From positions 1 to 64,000 of the forward strand of contig NZ_JASXSI010000025.1 in the NCBI RefSeq assembly GCF_030315685.1: a stretch of DNA of 64,000 nt, given 5' to 3'. Position 1 is the stretch's first letter. Every line of letters starts with the position of its first letter. The position numbers were made by a program, and so were the translations under genes. This document shows positions 58,740 to 64,000 of the stretch, piece after piece. This DNA is from Gordonia sp. ABSL11-1 (lineage in GTDB: Bacteria; Actinomycetota; Actinomycetes; Mycobacteriales; Mycobacteriaceae). The notes under the pieces were generated by a model. The model made no database searches, was not told where the DNA came from, and saw only the letters and a program-made list of their open reading frames with translations.

Positions 58740-60362
58740 ATGCCCAGCACCGAATTGCCGGACATCTCCGTCGGCCCCGACAAGACCCTGCGCATCGGTA
58801 TGACACGGCGCCGCTTCCTCACCTGGACGGGGGTGGCCGCCGGGCTGGCCGTCGTCCCCGGTCTCCTGGGCGACGCGACGGCCGCCCCCGGGCCCCCACG
58901 TGCCGGAGACCGGTTGTTCACCCTCGGGGTCGCCTCGGGGGATCCGGTCGCCGACGGCGTGGTGCTGTGGACCCGGCTCGCCCGCTCTCCACTGGAGCGC
59001 GGCGGTGGGATGGGGATGGCGCCGATCGGAGTCGACTGGGAGATCGCCACCGACGAGGCGATGCGGCGCGTCGCACGGCGCGGACGTGTCGTCGCCACCG
59101 CCGAGAGCGGACACAGCGTCCACGTCGACGTCCGTGGACTCGATGCCGCACGCGAGTACTTCTTCCGGTTCCGGGCGGCCGGTGACATCTCGGAGGTCGG
59201 CAGGACACGCACCGCCCCGGCGGGCCGGTCGTCGGTGAACGCCCTCACGTTCGCCTTCGCGTCGTGTCAGTCGTGGGCCGACGGACACTACGGCGCGTAC
59301 GCGGACATGGCGTCACATGCACCGGACGTCGTCTTCCACCTCGGCGACTACATCTACGAGAAGCCGATCCCGGGCAACGGCGGCCGGCGCGCGACGAGCG
59401 CGATGCCGGCGTCAGCACTGCGGGAGTGCATGACACTCGACGACTACCGGGACCGCTACGCGCTGTACAAGCTCGATCCGCATCTGCGCCTGATCCACCG
59501 GACCAGCCCGTTCATCACTGTCTTCGACGACCACGAGGTCGACAACAACTGGGCCGCATCGATTCCCGAGGACGGCATGCCCGTCCCGGCATTCCTGCTC
59601 CGCCGCGCCCAGGGCCTGAGAGCATGGTGGGAGAACACACCGGTGCGGGCCGCACAGCATCCGCGTGGCGCCGACATCCGCGCCTATCGACGCTTCGGCT
59701 TCGGCAACCTCGTCGAGTTCAACGTTCTCGACACTCGCACCTTCCGCAGCGATCAGGCCAACGGCGACAACGACACCGCGCAGAACGCCGTCACCGCCGA
59801 CCCGCGGAGGACCATCGTCGGCGCCGCCCAGGAACGGTGGCTGCTCGACGGACTCGCACGCAGTGGCCATCGCTGGAACGTGATGGCGCACCAGACGACC
59901 ATCGCCGACCTCGCCCGGGTCGACAACGGTGTGCGTGAGGTGAGCATGGACGGCTGGAGCGGCTACGAGGCGTCGCGGGCACGCATCCTCGACGGCGCGC
60001 AGGAGCGCGGTGTGCGGAATCTGGTGTCCATCGTCGGTGACATCCACCGCAATGTGGTGTCCGAACTGCGCTCGACCTACACTCGTGAATCACCCACCGT
60101 CGGTGTGGAACTGGCTGGCACCTCGATCTCCTCCGGTGGCGACGGGCAGGACAGTGACACCTCCGATCGCGCGCTCAAGACAGCATCGCCGCACATCCGT
60201 TTCGGTAACGCCCAACGCGGTTATGTCCTCAACCGGCTGCGTCGCGATCGATGGGAGGCCGAGTTCCGGGTGGCCGATTCGATCGCCACTCCGTCGGCCA
60301 GGCTGCACCGCCGCGCCCTCGTCACCATCCCCGATTCGTCGCCCGCTGTCGACGTCGTCTGA
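58740..60362 (+). CDS. phoD: Tat-exported alkaline phosphatase D family protein
   Basis: 540 residues. Twin-arginine signal MTRRRFLTWTGVAAGLAVVPGLLG near residues 21-45. The PhoD N-domain follows (LFTLGVASGDPVADGVVLWTRLA), then the metallophosphatase core: FAFASCQSWADGHYGAYADM, VVFHLGDYIYE, TVFDDHEVDNNWA, NVMAHQTTIADL and VSIVGDIHRNV. Releases phosphate from phosphodiesters or monoesters outside the cell, using Fe/Ca. Phosphate control is expected but I see no convincing Pho box in the short upstream region. ATG 58740. Confidence 0.93.
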   Translation: MPSTELPDISVGPDKTLRIGMTRRRFLTWTGVAAGLAVVPGLLGDATAAPGPPRAGDRLFTLGVASGDPVADGVVLWTRLARSPLERGGGMGMAPIGVDWEIATDEAMRRVARRGRVVATAESGHSVHVDVRGLDAAREYFFRFRAAGDISEVGRTRTAPAGRSSVNALTFAFASCQSWADGHYGAYADMASHAPDVVFHLGDYIYEKPIPGNGGRRATSAMPASALRECMTLDDYRDRYALYKLDPHLRLIHRTSPFITVFDDHEVDNNWAASIPEDGMPVPAFLLRRAQGLRAWWENTPVRAAQHPRGADIRAYRRFGFGNLVEFNVLDTRTFRSDQANGDNDTAQNAVTADPRRTIVGAAQERWLLDGLARSGHRWNVMAHQTTIADLARVDNGVREVSMDGWSGYEASRARILDGAQERGVRNLVSIVGDIHRNVVSELRSTYTRESPTVGVELAGTSISSGGDGQDSDTSDRALKTASPHIRFGNAQRGYVLNRLRRDRWEAEFRVADSIATPSARLHRRALVTIPDSSPAVDVV

Positions 60363-60380
60363 GCCTGCCTGCAGCAGAGT

Positions 60381-60401
60381 CGTTCTGCGCACAGCAGCAG
60401 G
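60381..60401 (+). promoter_or_regulatory. PopR/ClgR-type operator upstream of the accessory clpP pair
   Basis: CGTTCTGC-N5-GCAGCAGG. The left arm is identical to that of the operator before the regulator gene (62066-62088) and the right arm matches it at 6 of 8 positions, with the same 5-nt spacer. It ends 27 nt before the -10 element GACCAT. Confidence 0.7.
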
Positions 60402-60428
60402 CGGCTGCGATCACATCGGACCGGCCAT

Positions 60429-60434
60429 GACCAT
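60429..60434 (+). promoter_or_regulatory. -10 element of the clpP pair
   Basis: GACCAT followed by CGGTCCC-ATG closely resembles TACCAT-CGGTAC-ATG before the regulator gene. It supports leaderless initiation at ATG 60442 and weak, activator-dependent promoter strength (G instead of T at the first position). Confidence 0.5.
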
Positions 60435-60441
60435 CGGTCCC

Positions 60442-61056
60442 ATGAGTGATGAACAACGACCATTGCCCCTACGACGACGGACCGCGGAGAGTCTGCTGAG
60501 CCAGCGCATCCTGATGCTCGATTCCGCTCTGGACGACGAGATCGGCAGCCAACTGTGCGCACAGCTCGTGATGTTGGCGTCGGAGGATCCGGTGGCCGAC
60601 ATCGGCCTGTGGATCAACTCGCCGGGCGGCTCGGTCCCGGCGATGCTCGCTATCATGGACACCATGCGACTCATCCCCAACGACGTCTGCACCGTCGACC
60701 TCGGGATGGCATACAGCGCCGGGCAGTTCCTGCTGTGCAACGGAACCCGCGGCAAGCGGTTCGCACTGCGGCACGCCAAAGTGCTGCTGCATCAGGGCTC
60801 GGCGGGCATCGGTGGATACGCACCCGACATCGAACTGCAGGCCGACGACCTCCGGCACGTCCGCGACACGGTACTCACCATCATCGCCGACCAGACCGGG
60901 CAGACCGTGGACACCATCTTCGCCGACTCGCTCCGCGACCACGTGTTCACCGCGGAGGAGTCCGTCGCCTACGGCTTCATCGACCACATCGTCGACGATC
61001 TCGGCCAGATACGTCCGCTCACACCGGCGTCGACGGGATTCGGGGTGACCCGATGA
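60442..61056 (+). CDS. clpP: Accessory ATP-dependent Clp protease proteolytic subunit (first of pair)
   Basis: 204 residues. Catalytic triad present: Ser92 in MAYSAGQFLL, His117 in VLLHQGSAG and Asp162 in FADSLRDHVF. LWINSPGGSVPAMLAIMDTM and the handle helix DLRHVRDTVLTIIADQTG are typical. It diverges from the housekeeping ClpP1/ClpP2 motif GQAASM, suggesting an accessory ClpP3-like subunit. I chose ATG 60442 because of the -10 element 7 nt before it; ATG 60427 in frame is the alternative. The second clpP overlaps by 4 nt. No clpX or clpC nearby, so it must borrow the cell's ATPases. Confidence 0.92.
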   Translation: MSDEQRPLPLRRRTAESLLSQRILMLDSALDDEIGSQLCAQLVMLASEDPVADIGLWINSPGGSVPAMLAIMDTMRLIPNDVCTVDLGMAYSAGQFLLCNGTRGKRFALRHAKVLLHQGSAGIGGYAPDIELQADDLRHVRDTVLTIIADQTGQTVDTIFADSLRDHVFTAEESVAYGFIDHIVDDLGQIRPLTPASTGFGVTR

Positions 61057-61646
61057 GCTCCTACACCATCCCCAACGTCATCAGTCGCACGCCACAGGGC
61101 GAGCGGGTCATGGACGTCTACAGCCGGTTGCTCGACGAGCGGATCATCTACCTCGGCACCGAGATCGACGACGGCGTGGCCAATGCGTTGATCGCACAGA
61201 TCCTCCACCTCGATTCCGACAACCCCGACGCCCCGATCGATCTCTACATCAATTCGACCGGCGGATCGGTGATGGCGACGTTCGCGCTGTACGACACGAT
61301 GCAGTACTGCCACGCGCCCATCGCGACGACCTGTGTCGGCCAGGCACTGTCATCGACCGCGCTGTTACTCGCCGCCGGCGCGCCGGGCCGACGGTCGGTC
61401 CTGCCCCACGCACGGGTCCTGCTGCATCAGCCGTCGGGCCAGGGGCGCGGCACGATCCCCGACCTCATCCTCGCGGCCGAGGAGATCCTGCGGGTGCGCG
61501 AGGAGATCGAGAAGGCGATGAGCCGTCACACGGGTCAGGATCTCGAAGCCCTCCGCAGAGACACCGACCGCGACCGGGTGCTGCGTGCCGAGGAGATCGT
61601 CGCCTACGGGCTCGCCGACCGGATCATCGACACCCGTGGGCAGTGA
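61053..61646 (+). CDS. clpP: Accessory ATP-dependent Clp protease proteolytic subunit (second of pair)
   Basis: 197 residues. Catalytic Ser100 (CVGQALSSTALLLA), His125 (VLLHQPSGQ) and Asp170 (LRRDTDRDRVL) are intact. N-terminus MSSYTIPNVISRTPQGERVMDVYSRLLDERIIYLG is close to ClpP2-type proteins. Its ATG overlaps the stop of the first clpP, consistent with assembly into a mixed double ring. The helix-turn-helix gene is convergent 40 bp downstream. Confidence 0.94.
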   Translation: MSSYTIPNVISRTPQGERVMDVYSRLLDERIIYLGTEIDDGVANALIAQILHLDSDNPDAPIDLYINSTGGSVMATFALYDTMQYCHAPIATTCVGQALSSTALLLAAGAPGRRSVLPHARVLLHQPSGQGRGTIPDLILAAEEILRVREEIEKAMSRHTGQDLEALRRDTDRDRVLRAEEIVAYGLADRIIDTRGQ

Positions 61647-61686
61647 CCGCGGCACCGCCGGTGTTGGCCGCTCGGCGCGCAGGGGC

Positions 61687-62028
61687 TCAGGCCGCGAGTG
61701 CGAGCGGCCCGCGGTACGTGCGCATCGGTATCACCGCCGCGGGAACGGGAACCGTGGTGGCCCGCAGCACCGGGACGGCTGCGCGCCTGGACAACTCGAC
61801 GGTGACCTCGCGGGTCAGATCGAACAGGGTCAGCCCCAGTGCGCCCGCCACCGCCGCCAGAAGCTCGGATGACGCATCCTTGCGGCCTCGTTCGATCTCG
61901 GACAGGTACTGGCTGGACACCCCGGCCCGCTCGGCGGTCTCCACGAGTCGCTCACCGCGGTCGTGACGGTGCCGGCGCAGGACGCGCCCGGTCACCTCGC
62001 GCAACAACGGTTCGGGTCGGTGATCCAT
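61687..62028 (-). CDS. popR: PopR/ClgR-type XRE regulator with ssrA-like C-terminus
   Basis: 113 residues. An XRE helix-turn-helix occupies about residues 10-75 (RVLRRHRHDRGERLVETAERAGVSSQYLSEIERGRKDASSELLAAVAGALGL), with the ClgR signature YLSEIERGRK-ASSELL. The tail ends RGPLALAA, i.e. the same LAA/ALAA end as the ssrA degradation tag, so the protein is likely a Clp substrate. Streptomyces PopR, activator of clpP3-clpP4, is the best functional match: same neighbours, same operator and an Ala-Ala end. ATG 62028 lies 6 nt after TACCAT, a leaderless start. Confidence 0.8.
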   Translation of the reverse strand: MDHRPEPLLREVTGRVLRRHRHDRGERLVETAERAGVSSQYLSEIERGRKDASSELLAAVAGALGLTLFDLTREVTVELSRRAAVPVLRATTVPVPAAVIPMRTYRGPLALAA

Positions 62029-62034
62029 GTACCG

Positions 62035-62040
62035 ATGGTA
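62035..62040 (-). promoter_or_regulatory. -10 element of the popR-like gene
   Basis: TACCAT on the minus strand, 6 nt before ATG 62028. Confidence 0.55.
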
Positions 62041-62065
62041 GGTGCCGGAGGTCGGGCGTCGCTGT

Positions 62066-62088
62066 CCGTTCTGCTGTGAGCAGAACGG
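62066..62088. promoter_or_regulatory. Perfect PopR-type operator upstream of the regulator gene
   Basis: CCGTTCTGC-TGTGA-GCAGAACGG, perfect 9-bp arms and 5-nt spacer. It fits the TTCTGCC-N3-GGCAGAA box I recall for Streptomyces PopR in its TTCTGC-N5-GCAGAA core. Core edge to -10 distance is 26 nt, against 27 nt for the clpP promoter. Predicts autoregulation. Confidence 0.75.
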
Positions 62089-62092
62089 GTCG

Positions 62093-63100
62093 TCAGTGGC
62101 CGACCGAGCGGAGATAGGCGGCGAGCGTGGTCACCGCGGCGGGGTTGCGCGGCCCCTCGACCAGCGCTGCATACGGGAGGGACACATACCGCTTCTCACG
62201 GACCGCGGTCGTCTGTGACATCAGCGGTTGCGACTCGAGTTGCCGGATCTTGGCCTCCACCGAGTTCTGCGGACCGGCACCGTAGTCGACGATCACGATC
62301 ACCTGTGGATCCCGCTGCGCCGCAACCTCCCAGGACGCCGACGTCCACGAGTCCTCGATGTCGTGGAAGATGTTGGTGCCGCCCGCCTCCGAGATGATCT
62401 GATCCGGGGCCGCGGTCCGGCCCGAGGTGAACGGTGCGGGATCGGCACTGTCGAAGAGGAAGACGCGGGCGCGACGGTCCGCGGCGGGGGCGGTCGCGTT
62501 CGCCGACGCGACCTCGGCGCGATAGCCGTCGATCAGTTCGCGTGACTGCCGCTCGACGCCGAAGATCCGACCGAGATTGTCGAGGTCGGCATAGAGCGCG
62601 TCGAACGGGGCCATGATGCCCCGTTCGGTCGTGCCCGGTTGCCGGCATGCCTCGGTCAGCTGATAGGGCGTCGCACCGATCCCGCGGACCCAGTCCGGCG
62701 TGACCCCGGTCGACTCCTTGAACCCGTAGTTCCATCCGGCGAACACGAAATCCGGTGCTGCCGCTGCGATCACCTCCCGGGTGAACGCGTCGCCGAGGGC
62801 CGGCGTCTGCTCGAAGTCGGACCGCCACGGCGAGGACGAGATGTCGCGCTCCTTGCCCGGATACGACGTGTAGCCGACCAGGCGCTCACGCAGCCCGAGC
62901 GCGAACATGATCTCGGTGATGCCGGTGTCGTTGGTGACGACCCGGTTCGGGACACCGTCGATCGTCAGCGGGGCCGCACAGTTCGTGACCGTCGTCGGCG
63001 CACCGGGACTCCCCTGCGGCGCGGTCTCGACCTCGGCGCCGCAGCCCACGGCCAGGGCCGCGGTCGCCGCGAGTACCACCAGGTGGGTGATCCGTCTCAT
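62093..63100 (-). CDS. ABC transporter substrate-binding lipoprotein (FecB/BtuF type)
   Basis: 335 residues. Lipoprotein signal with lipobox LAVGC (Cys about residue 20). The rigid-helix type III fold is shown by RVVTNDTGITEIMFALGLRERLVGYTSYPGKE, APDFVFAGWNYGF and QVIVIVDYGAG. Imports a chelated metal or cofactor; siderophore, heme and cobalamin are options, and some relatives with this YTSYPGKERDIS segment have been proposed to carry an F420-type cofactor. Starts within the stop of the ATPase gene (ATGA). The popR-like gene lies upstream-divergent of nothing here; its control region adjoins this 3' end. Confidence 0.88.
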   Translation of the reverse strand: MRRITHLVVLAATAALAVGCGAEVETAPQGSPGAPTTVTNCAAPLTIDGVPNRVVTNDTGITEIMFALGLRERLVGYTSYPGKERDISSSPWRSDFEQTPALGDAFTREVIAAAAPDFVFAGWNYGFKESTGVTPDWVRGIGATPYQLTEACRQPGTTERGIMAPFDALYADLDNLGRIFGVERQSRELIDGYRAEVASANATAPAADRRARVFLFDSADPAPFTSGRTAAPDQIISEAGGTNIFHDIEDSWTSASWEVAAQRDPQVIVIVDYGAGPQNSVEAKIRQLESQPLMSQTTAVREKRYVSLPYAALVEGPRNPAAVTTLAAYLRSVGH

Positions 63101-63915
63101 CGTTCCTCTTCTCCGGTGAAGGTGTGCACTGGCGTGGCGTCCGGGTCGGCGATCTCGTCGAAGATGACCTGCGGGACAGACAGTCTCGGGTGGACGAAGA
63201 CATGCGCGCCCACCCCGAACCAGCGGCGGATGTTGCCCGGCGTGACGATCTCGGCGGGCGAGCCGGCGCCGACGACCTCGCCGCGTGCCAACACCACCAG
63301 GCGGTCGCAGAACTGGGCCGCGATGTTCAGGTCGTGCAGCGCCGCGACGATCGTGACGTCGCGGTCGCTCGCCGCGCGCAGCACGGCGTACTGATGACGC
63401 ACATCGAGATGATTGGTCGGTTCGTCGAGGACGAGGACCCGGGGTTGCTGTGCGAACGCCCGTGCGATCAGTACACGCTGCGCCTCTCCGCCCGACAGGG
63501 TCGCGAACACCCGCCCGGCGAGATGGGTGACATCGGCGGCGTCCATCGCGTGCGCGCAGATCTCGCGGTCGTCCCGGGTGCCGACGGCCAGCACCCCGCG
63601 GTGGGGCAGCCGTCCGGTCGCCACGATCTCCGCGGCGGTGAAATCGAAATCCGGCGACGTCGACTGGGTGAGCGCCGCGACCTGTCTCGCGTTGTCGCGC
63701 ATGCTGACCGCCGACAGGTCCCGCCCATCGACGCGCACTGTCCCCGACGACGGCTCGAGCGCGCGGTACAGGCATCGCAGCATCGTCGACTTCCCGCTGC
63801 CGTTGGGGCCGATCACCCCGAGGAAGGTCCCCGGCGACGCGGACAGCGTGATGTCGTGGAGGATGCGGAGCACACCGACCTCGACGTCGACCGCCTCGTA
63901 GACCACCTCGGCCAT
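63097..63915 (-). CDS. ABC transporter ATPase (FecE/BtuD type)
   Basis: 272 residues: Walker A VIGPNGSGKSTML near residue 37, Q-loop VAALTQSTSPDFDF, signature TLSGGEAQRVLIARA, Walker B VLVLDEPTNHLDVRHQ, switch His VAALHDLNIAAQF. Energises uptake with the adjacent binding protein and permease. Overlaps 4 nt with both neighbours. The C-terminal extension after residue 235 (WFGVGAHVFVHPRLSVPQVIF) is seen in this subfamily. Confidence 0.93.
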   Translation of the reverse strand: MAEVVYEAVDVEVGVLRILHDITLSASPGTFLGVIGPNGSGKSTMLRCLYRALEPSSGTVRVDGRDLSAVSMRDNARQVAALTQSTSPDFDFTAAEIVATGRLPHRGVLAVGTRDDREICAHAMDAADVTHLAGRVFATLSGGEAQRVLIARAFAQQPRVLVLDEPTNHLDVRHQYAVLRAASDRDVTIVAALHDLNIAAQFCDRLVVLARGEVVGAGSPAEIVTPGNIRRWFGVGAHVFVHPRLSVPQVIFDEIADPDATPVHTFTGEEER

Positions 63916-64000
63916 CAGGCGACCTCCGCCCGTCGGCGGTGCATCAGCACCAGGAACATCGGCACGCCGACCGCAGCGGTGATGGCGCCGAGCGGCAATT
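63915..64000 (-). CDS. ABC transporter permease (FecCD type), 3' end only
   Basis: The last 27 codons of a minus-strand frame entering from the right edge: LPLGAITAAVGVPMFLVLMHRRRAEVA then stop (shown here as its two parts LPLGAITAAVGVP and MFLVLMHRRRAEVA). The GAITAAVGVPMFL end is the final membrane helix typical of FecCD permeases. The stop overlaps the ATPase start (ATGA). Confidence 0.8.
   Translation of the reverse strand, partial: LPLGAITAAVGVPMFLVLMHRRRAEVA

Noticed and set aside
1..64000. CRISPR arrays, insertion sequences, integrases, phage genes
   Set aside because: No repeat-spacer pattern, transposase or integrase domain was seen; the only repeats are short in-frame coding repeats.

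Overview
The window is high-GC actinobacterial DNA with almost no spare space and many 4-nt start/stop overlaps. Gene content and order point to the order Mycobacteriales: whiB3, groES-groEL1, an ESX-4 type VII secretion locus, and phoH2-desA2-glyA-coaA all follow the Mycobacterium tuberculosis order. Gordonia or a close relative is the best guess, but that is inference. Two synteny blocks are visible. Positions 1-37,000 match the M. tuberculosis Rv3410-Rv3449 neighbourhood. Positions 37,000-58,600 match Rv1110-Rv1085. The join lies between mycP and ispH. No rRNA, tRNA, CRISPR array, insertion sequence or prophage was seen.

Region by region. (1) 1-7,250: guanine nucleotide genes guaA (partial), guaB and guaB3 plus a ChoD-type GMC oxidoreductase, split by a complete biotin ECF transporter bioY-bioM-bioN. 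(2) 7,376-10,944: a DUF5319 protein, sigD with anti-sigma rsdA, a helical conserved protein and whiB3. (3) 11,051-18,211: groES-groEL1 under a CIRCE operator, and the tightly overlapped operon alr-hydrolase-tsaE-tsaB-rimI-tsaD (cell-wall D-alanine and the t6A tRNA modification). (4) 18,250-27,405: nnrD/E, glmS, a hydrolase-fold protein without a nucleophile, a three-gene WxG-protein cassette that may supply type VII secretion substrates, a degenerate SDR, a HAD phosphatase and glmM. (5) 27,408-37,011: rpsI-rplM and the ESX-4 core (Rv3446c-type protein, eccC, eccD, mycP), with no esxT/esxU and no eccB present. (6) 37,044-46,845: ispH, an Rv1109c-like protein, xseA-xseB, DUF4245, an amino-acid ABC transporter with fused binding protein and permease, glpX, fumC and a PIG-L deacetylase. 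(7) 46,856-58,636: a secreted L,D-transpeptidase-fold protein, phoH2 with an overlapping small upstream ORF that looks like phoAT, desA2, glyA, a DUF885 protein, coaA, an NmrA/AhpD pair facing a MocR regulator, a short-chain cis-prenyltransferase and trhA. (8) 58,740-64,000: a Tat-exported PhoD phosphatase, an accessory clpP pair with a ClgR/PopR-type regulator, and an iron- or cofactor-type ABC importer running off the right edge.

The most interesting structure is the clpP-clpP-regulator module at 60,381-62,088. Both transcription units carry the same TTCTGC-N5-GCAG operator at almost the same distance from similar -10 elements, and the regulator ends in an ssrA-like LALAA tail. This predicts a proteolysis-controlled feedback switch like Streptomyces PopR/ClpP3-ClpP4. 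Next in interest are the WxG-protein cassette beside an ESX-4 locus that lacks its usual small substrates, and the unlisted 59-residue ORF whose stop overlaps the phoH2 start. Several genes appear to be leaderless, with a TAnnnT -10 element 6-8 nt before the start codon.
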